From Ophiostoma sp. CBS 140.51 (Eukaryota; Ascomycota; Sordariomycetes; Ophiostomatales; Ophiostomataceae): a stretch of 64,000 nt of DNA. The stretch is from positions 434,001 through 498,000 of the forward strand of contig JANSLP010000001.1 in the NCBI GenBank assembly GCA_029298735.1. The letters run 5' to 3'. Below the pieces are notes generated by a model. The model saw nothing but the letters and a program-made list of their open reading frames with translations. It searched no databases and was not told the origin of the DNA. The translations under genes and the position numbers were made by a program. Below, piece by piece: positions 20,158-31,688 of the stretch; the stretch's first letter is position 1; each line of letters opens with the position of its first letter.

Positions 20158-22368
20158 TCAGCCACTAGATCCGTCTGTGTTCGGGCTGCGACCGTTGCGC
20201 CGTGACTTGTCACCGTGGCGGCTGCCGCTGTCGCCGTTGACCGTCTTCTCCTGCCTTGACGAGTAGCCATGGCCACCATTGTAGGCCGGCGACGCGAATT
20301 TTGTGTTGAGGGCGCTATCGTCAACATCGTCGCCGTGGCCATACCCAACGAGATCGACCATGTCTTCGTCTTCGTCTTCGTCAGCGATGTGGTCGATAGG
20401 ACCGTCGCTGGCATTGTTTTGCGCCCTGCCGTCCCCCGCCGCCTCATCGCTCTCGCTCTTAGAATAGTCTTCGTCGTCGTCCTCGTCGTCGTCATCGTCT
20501 CCGGCCAGCGAGGTCAGCGAGTTGTCCGAGTCGCCGACGTACCGCACCTCGTAGGCCGAGTGTTGCTTGACAAAGGTGCGCTGGATGGCGGCCAGGCGGA
20601 TACGCGTCTCATTGTCACGCAGGGCCGCGGCCTGGCGCGTCAACTCCTGCATCTGCATACGCACATCGCGGGCCAGCGTGGAGAACCAGCTGGAGTGTGC
20701 CTTACACTTACGTTTCCCGCACATGCCGGCCGTTTCTGGGTTTTTGTTTCTGTTGTCGTCATCGTCCTCATCCTCGTCTTCGTCCTCCTCCTCGCTCTTG
20801 ACTTTGCTGTCACCGCCCGCAGAGTAGTTAATCGGATTGCCGGCCTCGTCAAACTGCGGCGCATGGAGGGTGTCCCCTCTAAACAGAGCGACACCTTCCG
20901 GGCTCGCCAAAAACAACTGAAAATGCGGTTGCACGGCCACATGCTGCAGACGTTCGTCGTAGCCGCAGCTGTCGCGCTCAACCAGCCCGGCCTTGATGGC
21001 TTCTTGGCTGCGCGTCTTGGCCATGTCCAGCAACTGTAACATCTTCTTGCACATGACAATCTGCTCGGCCAGGTGGTACCGGTCAGCGGCGGATTTTTGT
21101 GTTGTCGCTCGCTCCTCGACGGTCATCATGGTATCGGGATCGGCGGCCGTCTTGTTGTCGTGCACAAGACCATGCAGCAGCATCTGGGCGACGCCAGGTT
21201 CGTCGGTGTGCGCCAGTACGGCGACCAGCTGGGCCGGTGTAAACAGATCGACGGCCATTTTGGCCTCGGCGGCGGCAGCAGCAGCAGCGGCCGACGAGGA
21301 GCCAGATCGCCGTTCTGACCGCTCTGTCTGGACAACACGGCCCAGCAGCGTATCCCACCACTGGTCGCGGTGGCTGTTGGAGCAGAAGTGGCTGGCTTCG
21401 GTCGAGTTTAGCGGGGAGGCGCCGTCGTCGCCATAGAGCCGTGCAGCTCTGCGACAACCGGGCAACGAGCACAGCCGGCGAAACCGTGTAACGTAGCGGC
21501 CCGGGATGGTGCAGTTGGGGCAAATGTAGCTCAGCATCATGTTCTCGCCTTCCTCCTTGTTGATCTTGACGCAGTCGCCGTGGAACCAGTCCTCGCAGTC
21601 GTCGCACTGGATCATCCAGCGGTGGTCGTCGGGCCCACGACAGATGCAGTAGGGGCCATTGTCAGAGGTGTTGCCGTCCAAGCCGCCGCCGCCTCCGCCA
21701 ACGAATCCTGTGTTATCGTCGAGACCGCCGCCGCGCTCGTCCTCTAGGTCATCGTCTTCATCGTCGGCTTCCAGGTGGTTATCACGGTCGCGGCGGACAT
21801 CGTTGTCGCTGTCGTCGTCGTTGTCGCTGTCGCTGTAAGATTCGAGCTTGATGGGTCGTGGGCTTGGTGACGATGCTGTCGAGTATGATTCGCCTCCTCG
21901 TCGTTTATCACTCTTCGTCTTTGACGACTTGTTTGTCGGTATGGCGACACCCTTCTTCTTGGGCTTGGCCACCCCGCGCGCATTGGCGTTGGACGAGCTC
22001 CCGCCTCCCCGTGATGTCGCCCCATTCTTGGTTCCGCCGCGCTTTGACGAGGAGGATGCAGTGTTGCCGCCATTACCTCCTGTTAAACTTCTCTTCCTGC
22101 TATTCGTGACTGCGCCCGAAGTTCCGGTCGAGGCTGTGGATAGTGGCGACGAGCACCGCTCGCTCTTGGGAAGGTGATCAGCCGTGCCATCGGTCGCGTC
22201 CGTCATGTGGACATCGCTATCGATGGAATCCGTTCGTACGACTGGCGCAGCAATGGGCGCAAAGTAGCTGCCGGTGAACTCGGCGGGCAAGGAATCCTGT
22301 GAGTAGGAGGTGGATAGCGGCGAGGGCGAGCGGCTTGTGCGCGACGGCTCACCACTTGACGCCGGCAT
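20158..22368 (-). CDS. SPP1: PHD-finger subunit of COMPASS/Set1C (Spp1/Cfp1 type)
   Basis: Intronless, 736 aa from the ATG at 22368. Spp1 reads H3K4 methylation within the Set1 complex. Residues ~238-286 form a PHD finger (YCICRGPDDHRWMIQCDDCE, WFHGDC, YICPNC). The adjacent Cys/His-rich block (CSLPGCRRAARL ... SHFCSNSHRDQWW, ~291-340) is the Spp1/CXXC1-specific second zinc module, followed by helical family sequence up to ~residue 600. About 230 disordered residues precede the PHD (Ser/Gly-rich, then Asp-rich), and an acidic Asp/Glu/Ser tail follows, making the protein much longer than yeast Spp1. Poly-Asp and poly-Ala tracts come from GAC/GAT and GCx repeats. It is divergent from SCO1. Confidence 0.9.
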   Translation of the reverse strand: MPASSGEPSRTSRSPSPLSTSYSQDSLPAEFTGSYFAPIAAPVVRTDSIDSDVHMTDATDGTADHLPKSERCSSPLSTASTGTSGAVTNSRKRSLTGGNGGNTASSSSKRGGTKNGATSRGGGSSSNANARGVAKPKKKGVAIPTNKSSKTKSDKRRGGESYSTASSPSPRPIKLESYSDSDNDDDSDNDVRRDRDNHLEADDEDDDLEDERGGGLDDNTGFVGGGGGGLDGNTSDNGPYCICRGPDDHRWMIQCDDCEDWFHGDCVKINKEEGENMMLSYICPNCTIPGRYVTRFRRLCSLPGCRRAARLYGDDGASPLNSTEASHFCSNSHRDQWWDTLLGRVVQTERSERRSGSSSAAAAAAAAEAKMAVDLFTPAQLVAVLAHTDEPGVAQMLLHGLVHDNKTAADPDTMMTVEERATTQKSAADRYHLAEQIVMCKKMLQLLDMAKTRSQEAIKAGLVERDSCGYDERLQHVAVQPHFQLFLASPEGVALFRGDTLHAPQFDEAGNPINYSAGGDSKVKSEEEDEDEDEDDDDNRNKNPETAGMCGKRKCKAHSSWFSTLARDVRMQMQELTRQAAALRDNETRIRLAAIQRTFVKQHSAYEVRYVGDSDNSLTSLAGDDDDDEDDDEDYSKSESDEAAGDGRAQNNASDGPIDHIADEDEDEDMVDLVGYGHGDDVDDSALNTKFASPAYNGGHGYSSRQEKTVNGDSGSRHGDKSRRNGRSPNTDGSSG

Positions 22369-23291
22369 CGCGGAGGGGAGGTGTGTGCACTGAAGGTCGG
22401 GATCGCGAGATTGAGTTATAGTCTTTGTCGACGTCAAAGTCAATCGATGTTGAGCTCAATCGTCGTTGCCTCTTGGGACGCAGGACGCCGAGCGAAAATG
22501 AAAGGTCGCGCTCTATCGAAAGTGTCGCGAGTAGCTTGTATCGCGTGGATGCATGTGAAGCGTTGTGAAGCGTCGCGAGTTGTTGTCGGGTTGGTATCGC
22601 CGTGAATGAATTTGTTGGTGAATGGCGCAAACGCCAAAGTCAACGGTCAAAAAGAGGTTGGTGAAGTTTGGTGGAGTTGGAGTCGCGATTCGAGCTTTCT
22701 GGTTGACGTTCGAGGTCCAGGTCAAGTCCCTGGCAGGTGCAGGTCAATTACGCCAAAATGCGGTAAAGAGCAGGCGCACCCCGCGAAAAAACCACTTTAA
22801 AATTTCCAGCGCACGCGACGCGGCAGGCGTGTTCAACATGTGCTCATCAGGCTGTCAGTTAGGGAAGTAGCGACGCGCGAGGCAGCAAATACCGGGGGCT
22901 AAGAAAGTGGACCCGAATCTTGCTCAATTGCTCAGCACAGTGTGCTGTGAGTGGTCAGAACCTGCTGAATGCCCACTCGGGCCACTGTCCCGCCTGTTCT
23001 GATTATCATAGCTTTCTCAAGGATTTTTCTCTTTGTCAGTTTTTAGCCACCAGTCAGAACCCCAGTCCCAGCTCCAACAGTCAGACCACAACCCGACGAA
23101 CAATCTTCAAGATCACCAAACGTTACCAAACGTCACAAATTTTCCTACCAACAACTGCCGTCGCCCAGGTACGCCGACATTTCGCTCCTGACAAAGCTAA
23201 TTGCAATTGGCTCTTCCGAACGACTTCGATTTACACTTCTACTTCGACTTCGACCGCAAGACGTTTACACAACCTCACACTCCCACACTCA
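22369..23291. promoter_or_regulatory. Divergent SPP1/SCO1 intergenic region
   Basis: 923 bp; A/C-rich leader immediately before SCO1, otherwise no recognised element or gene. Confidence 0.45.
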
Positions 23292-24276
23292 ATGAGCCGC
23301 TCTATACCGAGGGCGACGCCCTTTGCGGGCGCCTGCCGCAACTTCTTCCACTCCTCACAGCTTGCCGGGTCCGCCGCTTCCGCCCAGAGCATGCGCCCAT
23401 TCTCGACATCCTTTGCCCGCCAGGTCGCACCCAATGGCGGCGCTGCCACTCGCCGGCCAGTGCCCACGGCCGCACGGAGAGCCGGTACCGCATCGAGCGG
23501 CAACAACTGGCAGCCACAGTCTCTGCCGATGATGCAGCGGAGGACCAAGTTCAAGACCGTCGAAGAGGCCAAGAGCCGGCATCGGTCGGGCGTATGTCCT
23601 CCTTTTCCCTGTGGTTTTCTTATAGTTTTTACTAACAGTTTAGCCCTTCTCGTGGAAAGCAGGTGTGCTCTTCGTCCTGGCCGGCGCCGGTCTGATGTGG
23701 TACTTTGAGCACGAAAAGGAGCGCATGAAGCGCAAGCGCATTGCCGAGGCCAACAAGGGCGTCGGTCGGCCCAAGGTCGGCGGACCTTTCGAGCTGGTCG
23801 ACCAGAACGGCCGCACCGTCACCGAGGCCGACCTCAAGGGCCGTCACTCCCTCATCTACTTTGGCTTCTCGCACTGCCCGGACATTTGCCCCGAAGAACT
23901 CGACAAGATGTCTCGCATGTTCGACATGGTCGAGGCCGAGCAACCCGGCAAGCTTCTGCCTGTGTTTGTGACGTGTGACCCGGCCCGCGACACGCCCGAC
24001 GTGCTCGGCAAGTACCTGGTGGAGTTCCACCCGCGCTTTGTCGGCCTGACGGGCACATACGACCAGGTCAAGGCTATGTGCAAGGCGTACCGCGTGTACT
24101 TTAGCACACCGACCCACGTCAAGCCCGGCCAGGACTACCTGGTCGACCACAGCATCTACTTTTACCTGATGGACCCGCAGGGCGACTTTGTTGAGGCGCT
24201 AGGCCGGCAACACTCGCCGGAGCAGGGCGCCAAGATGATTGCCGACCACATCAAGGACTACAAGCCGGGGCGGTAA
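23292..24276 (+). CDS. SCO1: Mitochondrial copper chaperone Sco1
   Basis: Two exons: 23292-23591 (100 codons) and 23644-24276; the intron is 52 nt (GTATGT donor, ACTAAC branch site, TTTAG acceptor); 310 aa. Sco1 delivers copper to the CuA site of cytochrome oxidase subunit 2. Residues 1-85 are an Arg/Ser/Ala-rich mitochondrial presequence (MSRSIPRATPFAGACRNFFH). The junction restores RSGPFSWKAGVLFVLAGAG, the start of the single inner-membrane helix. The thioredoxin-fold domain carries the copper motif CPDIC (C178, C182) and the third ligand H268 in LVDHSIYF. Nothing appears to be missing. Confidence 0.96.
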
Positions 24277-25084
24277 AAGAAAAAGGCAGGAGGCCTCGTG
24301 GTTGTTGAGCGCATGTGGTGAGCACGAGATGTCGAGGCGGTGAAACTGTATATATATGGTGTTTGGTGCATTCGGATCGGAACGGATATCAACAGGAAAA
24401 CTCACCAAACGTAAAAGGAGACTGGAAAAAAGAAACAGAACGAGAGATATAAAAACCCAAAAGACGAAAAAAGACAAAGAAGAAGCTGGATAGGTTGCGG
24501 CGATCAACTTTCCTCTCGACTCACGAATATCAAAAAATTACCTGGATTAATATCGCATAGCCGCCCGCCGAGCTCGCGAGTGATACCAAAGTGGAAGAAG
24601 CACAGCCGTGCGATCTGCCGTTGTGTAATATTGTACCCACGAGCCAAATCAATCAAATAAAACCAAGTCGAGGCAAAGGATCGGAACAACGGCTGAAAAT
24701 GGAGTGCGTCAGACAAGAAAAAACCGTTGGCTGTTTGCTGTTTGTAGTTTCGGGTCTGACACCAGTCGGAGGCGAACCGTTGTCTGGTCTGTTTACTTTG
24801 AAAATAGTAGCTCTGCCGCAAGTACACGTCTCGAATTGTCGTGTCCAGTTCAAAACACGAAATACCGAACCGTTCTCAGTACGCCGTATGAAATGATGGA
24901 TGATGTCGGAAGTGGAGCAACGTTGCGCAGGTTTGCGGTTGTGTAATGCAAAGAAAGCACCGCGGAAAGAGGAAAGAGGGGCAGGGCAACTGGACTGGGC
25001 TGGGCTACAGGGCCAGAGAGGGAGGGGCCTGGGCCGTCTGTCCCGCCATCCTGGAGGAGCGCGGACTGGCAGACACGACACAAG

Positions 25085-25141
25085 CGAGCCCACAGCACAG
25101 TCCACAACACAGTCCACAGCATGTCCACAAGTCCACAACAC
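25085..25141 (+). repeat. Degenerate AGTCCACA array
   Basis: Irregular repeats of CACAGTCCACA-type units. Confidence 0.5.
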
Positions 25142-25824
25142 GCCGTATTACGACAGGTTTGGGGCGTGGGAGGCCTTCGTCCCGCTTGCTCTTTCCCTGG
25201 TACAAGCTTGAGTTTGGGAAGACCTTGGAAAGAAGGACACGCCCAAAAATAACAAAATACCAGGAAAGAGCACCCCGGCCGGCGGCAATGTAGGAAGAAT
25301 GCCCCATCGCTCTTTCTTTATCCAAAGATCTGCTCCATAACTTTATTCTCCATATTATTCCATGAGGTATCGATGCGAATAGAATTGCTGGGTCGGCCGC
25401 ATGCTCTTTCCTTGGAAACGCACTTGTAAACAAGAAAGGCAGGCACTGTTGGCTCGCAGGCATTTGCTCCTGCCGTCTTATCTACATGGGTATCTACATG
25501 AATGTCGTCCGGATGGATCATCTGGCGACGTTGGTAGTCCAGTTGTCTCACGTCTTATCGTCCTAGCCTTCTTACCCAGGCCATCTTGCTTCCCTTTCCC
25601 TGCTTACCGCTGCTTGCTTGGCCGCGTTGCTTGGCCTGCGTCTCTACGGCCGGGCAAACATAATTCTCCCGAAAGAGGCGCCTGGGGTAGGCGCAAGAGA
25701 GGAAGAGAAAAGGCGAAAAGAAAAAGAAAAAGTGCCTGGGCACAACTGTATCGTTCTTTCCCTCTTTTGGCCTTGTCCCACGGCTGTGTTCTTGCCCTCC
25801 TTCTGCCTTCTGTGTCTTCCGCCC

Positions 25825-25860
25825 GCCGTTCCTGCCGTTCCTGCCGTTCCAGCCGTTCCT
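25825..25860 (+). repeat. 9-bp minisatellite, four units
   Basis: GCCGTTCCT repeated four times, the third copy ending in A. Confidence 0.75.
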
Positions 25861-27970
25861 GCCGCATTGCTTTGTCCTTGGCAGCTTCCGGAACTACCTT
25901 GGCCTTGGGCCTCACATGTGTGCTTGAACGGGAAGTCGCAACGGTCACAACTGCCTGTACAAGTGATTCCTCCATATTCTCCACATCCCGCTCCTCGCTC
26001 GTCATCGACTGACGCTGGAGTCCAGTACACATTTCGTCCTGAACCCGCCCTATTAGGTAGATCTCCACAATACTTTGTTCACTTTCTTTCCCCTCCCCTT
26101 TCTCAGTTTCTCGGTGATTCTTGGCTCTGAACTTTTTGCGACCACCAACCATTTCTTTCGGTGCGATTTGACTTTATTGTCTTCTCTATTTCATGTCCTG
26201 TGGCCTTCGTTGCATCGAGACATTCCTAAACCATCTCTCGCCATCTCCACTCTAACTCCACTTACTGTTTCTCCTGGCATCACGACCCCTCTCCATCCCC
26301 CTCCTTTTTGGGTTTCTCACCACGATTTCACTACTATTCTTGTCACTTTTGTCACTTTTGGGTCGTCTCTGGTCGTCCCTCCTCGTCTCTTGTCGAACAA
26401 CCTCGCATCGTCACCCCTCTCTCGTGCAGACAAAGGAGGACCCTCGCCCAGCCCGTTCCTGTTCAGAAGACGCAGCTAAGACGGCGCCGGCCCAAAGGCT
26501 AACGGTCACCCTACGTGCCAGCCACCCCTCCTCACGCCCTCGAGACCCCCTCGCGTTGAGTGTTCTCGACTTTCGTCACTTGCGTGTTGCCTCTTCAGGC
26601 GCGCGACCTGCATACCCCCTCCCACCATATATCGGGGGCCCTCCCCTTCTGGAAGCCCTCACGTGTCACATTTACGAGCATTTTTGTGTCTCTGGTGCGT
26701 CTCTTGTCTCTCTAATCTCTGGTCTCTGAGCCGTTGACCACCCACACACCCTCTTTCTACTGTTTTTGCCTGCACTTGGTCTGGCTTTTCCGAGAGAAAG
26801 GGAAGAGGGATCCTGAAGAGAACACGCACGCCCGCACACCATACACCACACACCCCTCCGGGTAAGGGTAGGGCACAAGCACAGCCAACCGACCGCCGGG
26901 ACGAATAAAAAAGGAAAGGAAGAGGAAGAAGAAAAAAGGAAGGGTCAGAAGGAGGGACACTGACGAAAGACGAAAGACGAAAAAAGAAACCGCCAAGGGG
27001 TAAAGACTCATAACAATAGGTAAGAGGAAACAAAAACCAAAACGCCATAAGGCCATAAGGCCAAATAGACTGGCCAGCACCAACAGGGCAAGTGGTCGGA
27101 TGACAACAACCATTTTTTGTCTTGCCTGAACCCGCGTTCAACGTTCACGATCGCTTCAACTCTCCCGAGACATCATACAAAACTACAAAAAATCACAGAA
27201 GAGAACGGACGAGGAAGAACGTTCACTAACATACATCTTGCATCCCACCAGCACGGACGAACACAAGGCGTCCTACTGCCTATTACCACTTATTACCACA
27301 TTCGTCACAACCCTAGGTGGTGAAGCTAATTCACCAGAGAGGTTGACGAGAGAAAGAGGAGACGACGAGAGGAGAGCCCCAGTTCTATCCTCACCATCAA
27401 CACGGGGCGGTCCACAACGCCCTGCAGGCCCGCCCGCGCTACATTATCAATAGAACAACACAAGAAGGAGGGACACAAGGCACAGACAGGTTGACCACAG
27501 GTTGCTTGCAGACGTCCACACAAACTTTAGAGATCCCACTTTTCTCCTTCCTCCTCCTCCTCCCCCCTCGGCTGCTTTCTGTTTCCGCATTCCATTCTTG
27601 TGTGCTTGGGCTGCGGTCTCTCTTCTTTATTTTCCGTTTCCTTTTTTGTCTTTTTCTTTTGTGTTGTTACCTTGTTACCGTTTTTGAACTTCTTTCCCCC
27701 TTCTTTTTTTTTGTTTTCTTTCCTCTCCCTCACCAACCACGCCTCTCGTTTATTTGTGAATACCTTGCGCCGCCACACGTCAACAACAGCTCGAACACCA
27801 ACATACGCAGAGTGACGTTTCCGTTTTCCGGGCCTTGCATATTATACACCAAATTCGCTTGCGCCAGCCACCGCCGAATCATAAAGACGGACGCCCTTCC
27901 CAGACAAACACAACGCGCACAAAAAAAGTACCAGAAAACAGAAAAGCGGACAAACATAACCACAGACAAA

Positions 27971-29468
27971 ATGGCCGAAGTCATGATCCCCCGCCGCTCG
28001 CACGAGATCATGGAAGCTCTCACTGCTGAGGATTTCGAGACGGCATCCATCCGCTCAGCAGCGCCTTCTTACTGTGAGTTTTTGACTTTTCCCTTCCCTA
28101 TACTTTCTGTTATTTTTGTGCCGGGTTTCTTGAGGTGCTAGGGCCGCTCTCATCTGGGCGCAATGTGTCGTCATCGGCGTCTTCCGATCGTCGGCCGGCC
28201 AGACCAGGGCACGCAAACAACGTGCCCCGCGCATGGCCTTTGGCCTTCTGGCCGGCACCCCTGCAGCTTGCCCGCTTGCGTGTTTGCCCCTCATGTCCAT
28301 GCTTCCTTCCAGTTCGTCCAGGCCTTCGGATCGGACTTCCGCTAACCGCTTTGATCACGCGCTCCCATACCTTTAGCTTCGGAGGCACCCACATTGCACT
28401 ACACCGTTCCCAACTCCGGCTACAGCAGCCTGCTGCCCCCGTATACCGCACCGCCAGTGGGCTCTGCCGAGCGTGTCGTCGCCCCGCCCCGGCACCGGCC
28501 AGGCGCCGCCTCCAACGCCGCCGCAGCAGCTCGGCGAGCCGGTTCCGCCGCCTCAGGGACCGGTGCCGGCACCGTCTTTTCCATGCCTGACCGCGTTGGC
28601 AACGTGCGCCGTGACGACAACATCCCCGACCTGTCTCGCTTCCGTGTGCCATCATGGTCTACCATCTCAACCAGTCCCAACGCCCGCCTCTACCACTCTG
28701 TCGCCCTACGCCGTGTCGCCGCCGCCGAACATGCCGAGGCCGCTGCCGAGATTGGAGGTCTGATGCGCCGCCTGGCTGTCCTCGAGCGCATGGAGCAGGA
28801 GGAAGCTGCAGCTAGTCGGCGCATGGCCGCTGCTGCCGCACGTCGGAACGCATCGGCTGGCGGCGGCAACGGCAACGCCAGCGGCAATGGTGTTGGCGCC
28901 AGTGGTGGTTCCGCCGTCAGTAACAACCGCAGTGGCAACGGCGGCGGTAATAACGCCATCGGCCGACTAAGTACCGGCAACGGCTCGTTCCGCCCTCTGG
29001 AGGACCCGTACCTTGTTGGCGAGACCGCCGCGCGCCGCGCCCGTGCTGAGCGCATGGCTCGCGAGAGCAACGCCCATGGCGAAGAAGCTCTCCACCGTGA
29101 AGACCGCCGCTGGGATTGGTTCCTTGGTTCGTTTGCTCGCCCCAGCACCCTTCCTTCGTCCCGCCGCTCCGTCCTCTCCCCGTCCCCCTCCGCGACCGCC
29201 GGTGTGAGGTCATCCTCCTTTTCGTCGTCGTCGTCTTCCCCGCCCTCTCCGTCTCGGCGCTATCCTCGCCTACACCATCCTTTCCTTGGTCATTAGATCA
29301 TCAATATATCCTTTAAGGCACAAAGCTAACCAGGTGCCTCCTTTTGCTTTTCTTACTACAGGACAAATAAAGAACCGCCATGGATCTGGCCGCCTGCGCC
29401 GCCGTATGGATGCCAGCGGACTTGCACCAGCGTCTCTGCGGCACCACCACGCTCGGCGTGTGCAGTAA
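27971..29468 (+). CDS. Hypothetical protein, Ala/Ser/Gly-rich with coiled segment
   Basis: No family recognised. Proposed exons are 27971-28073, 28377-29126 and 29362-29468; 319 aa. Intron 1 is 303 nt (GTGAGT...CTTTAG), long for this genome, and joins RSAAPSYS to SEAPTLHYTVP in frame. Middle features: IPDLSRFRVPSWSTISTSPN (about residues 110-130), an Ala/Glu/Arg helix (AEAAAEIGGLMRRLAVLERM), a Gly/Asn/Ser low-complexity stretch, then PYLVGETAARRARAERMARE and HREDRRWDWFL. Intron 2 uses a weak GTTCGT donor, giving the C-terminus GQIKNRHGSGRLRRRM... ending RRVQ; without it the frame would run on to 29296. Start context (AAAATGGCC) is good. The first two exons are well supported, the last exon less so. 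Confidence 0.6.
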
Positions 29469-29523
29469 GGAAACTCACGGACTTGGACGCAGGCCGTCTA
29501 GAGAGGGCATCTCAGTCTTTTCA

Positions 29524-29558
<35 letters not shown>

Positions 29559-30770
29559 TCTCTCTCCCTTCTTCTCTTCTCGTCCCATCCATGATGGATC
29601 TTTCTTCTCCATTTTCTTTGTTGTCTCCAGGCATAACATGGCCGTTCGGTTTCCAGTGGCATTTTGAATTTTATAAGCGGACATGATGCGTTTCATTTGC
29701 TTTTCTTCCTTTCTTCTCCTCTTTTTTTTTGTTACCTCTTCTTCACATGTCAACGCATTTGCTCTGGGCGCCACGGAAACGTTTTGGACGACAACAGGTT
29801 ATTTTTTGTTCATTTACAGGTGCAACACGGTGTTGGGTTCAAGGGTTACTGATGTCTCCATTACGACGTTTTATGTTGTATTTTTCTTTGTTCTTTTTGG
29901 TCATGTCACTTTTTTTCGACATGCCGCCGTGCCGTTATGAGACACACGGACACGACCCGAGGCGTGGTGGATCAACTCCCGCACCCGATTTTTATGTGTT
30001 ATGGCCATTGCCCGCAATGCTAATGTTGAAAATGACATGGTTTTCATGGATCTTTTTGGTGTTTTTCTGTTCTCTTCTCTTCTCTCAGATCGTCTGGCAA
30101 CAGCCCATCTCATCTTCTTTTAACTTGGCACTTAGTTCTTAGCTGTTTAAGAAATAAAACATTTCAACTCTGCCTGCCGTCGTGTCATATCACATTGTGT
30201 CCTGTAAATATTACAGTATAGCTTGGTAGAAATGTGCTGTACATGCTAGATGATAGGAAAATTATAACCCAAGAGCAGACGGGCAGGCTGGTGCTGATGG
30301 CCACGTCTCTCTCTATCTCGTCCACTGCCCTTCCTCCAGATATCTCTGCCGTGTTTTCTATCGTTTGTTTCCCGAAGAAATGATACACGTAGGGCTTTGC
30401 GAGAATGTCTCTTACAAAAACAATAGTGAAGATACAATTAATAACCAAAAAGCCAAGAGATAAAGAAAAACAAAACGCCCCAGCGCCAGTTGTGTGTGTG
30501 TGTGCAATAGAGACGGAGAGGCGGCTGTCAGCTAGGATAGACGAGCCCCCCCTCTCTGCAACATGTCGATTATTCCACGTCTTCCATCTTCGTTCGTCCC
30601 CCTCAATTTCGTTGTGTACAGTAGTTGGAGTGGCCCCGTCCGTCCGTCCAGAAAGGACCCGTCCGTGGTCATGGTGATGGTATAGTAATCATCGTTCAGT
30701 CGCGTCGGTCGTCGTTTGATTGGTGAGACCGGTTGTCGGTGATCGTTGACCGTGGGTCGTGTGTGGTAGC
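29469..30770. other. Intergenic between convergent genes
   Basis: 1.3 kb: a (TC)14 tract, then T-rich 3' sequence to about 30170, then the 3' flank of the V-ATPase gene. No gene seen. Confidence 0.5.
29527..29554 (+). repeat. (TC)14 microsatellite
   Basis: Fourteen uninterrupted TC dinucleotides just after the stop of the preceding gene. Confidence 0.9.
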
Positions 30771-31688
30771 TTAGTCCTTGCTCTTGGTGTTGAGGATCAG
30801 GCCGACAATGAGACTGAAAAGTTAGTGGGACGATTCGACAGGTATGGTAGAGGAAGGGGAGATACATACCCATACAGACCCAGCACCTCGCCGAAAATGA
30901 GAATCAGCACCATGCCAACAAAGATGCGCGACTGCTCCATGTACGCGCGCACGCCCTTGTCACCGACCACGCCGATGCAGTAGCCGGCCGCCAGGCCCGT
31001 CGCACCCACCGAAATGCCGCACGCCAGATGCATGAAGCCGCTGTGTCGTTAGCGATGAACAAATTAGAATACGAGGGCAAGGGAGCCTACTTGAATAAAC
31101 TGTAGTGGCCGTTGCTGCTGGGGGGCGCCAGGTCCTGGGCGATCAGAACAGAGATGACGAGCGCGTAGACGGCAATGATACCGGACATGACGACGGGGAT
31201 CAGACACTAGAGACCAACATGTTAGATGGGGTCGGCAAGAGACAAGAGATGCCGTCGAAAGGGCGCACTGCCTACCTTCATGATCAGATCCGGCCGGAAG
31301 GTACCGACACCAGCGATGCCAATGCCCGACTTGGCGGTGCCGTACGCGGCACCCATGCCTACAGAAGCGTGTTAGAAGCAGTCGTCCAACGAACCAAGAG
31401 TCCTAGAAGCGTCCATCCACCCCTCTAGCGTGCTGTTTATACCGCGTTCGGGGATGATAAAGAAAGGGAGTGTTTGAAGGACTGTTCGATTGCGATTCGG
31501 TTCGCAGGGAAAGATCGATACGTACTACCGAGAATCATGGCACTCGCAATGCCGGCCTATAACATAAGAGAAGTTAGCCAAACTGTATCTGAGCTCATTA
31601 TCCGCCCATCATTGAGGACAAGAGAAAAGAAGCTCCATACCATGCCGAAGAACGGCGCGAACTTGGGGGACAACGCGGACTCGGCCAT
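30771..31688 (-). CDS. VMA3: V-type ATPase proteolipid subunit c
   Basis: Six exons: 31688-31641, 31556-31529 (28 nt), 31358-31276, 31206-31091, 31040-30870 and 30813-30771; 162 aa. It forms the rotating membrane ring of the vacuolar proton pump. The joined protein starts MAESALSPKFAPFFGMAGIA, continues GMGAAYGTAKSGIGIAGVGT and RPDLIMKCLIPVVMSGIIAV, and ends GLILNTKSKD. Four hydrophobic helices are visible; the proton-carrying glutamate is E143 in LIFGEVLGLYG in the last helix. Every junction (donors GTATGG, GTAGTA, GTAGGC, GTAGGC, GTATGT) restores family sequence. Five introns in 489 coding bases is far denser than in its neighbours. Confidence 0.95.

Larger units (their letters stand above)
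24277..27970. other. 3.7-kb gene-poor region
   Basis: Bases 24277-25560 have mixed composition with two short repeat arrays. Bases 25560-26800 and 27500-27830 are pyrimidine-rich on the plus strand, and 27830-27970 are A/C-rich directly before the ATG at 27971, so much of this is probably leader and promoter of that gene. All longer frames on either strand are low-complexity and without domain character. Confidence 0.5.

Noticed and set aside
25401..26152. Overlapping frames of 170-203 codons on both strands
   Set aside because: All are low-complexity and overlap one another; the area is C/T-rich and contains a minisatellite.
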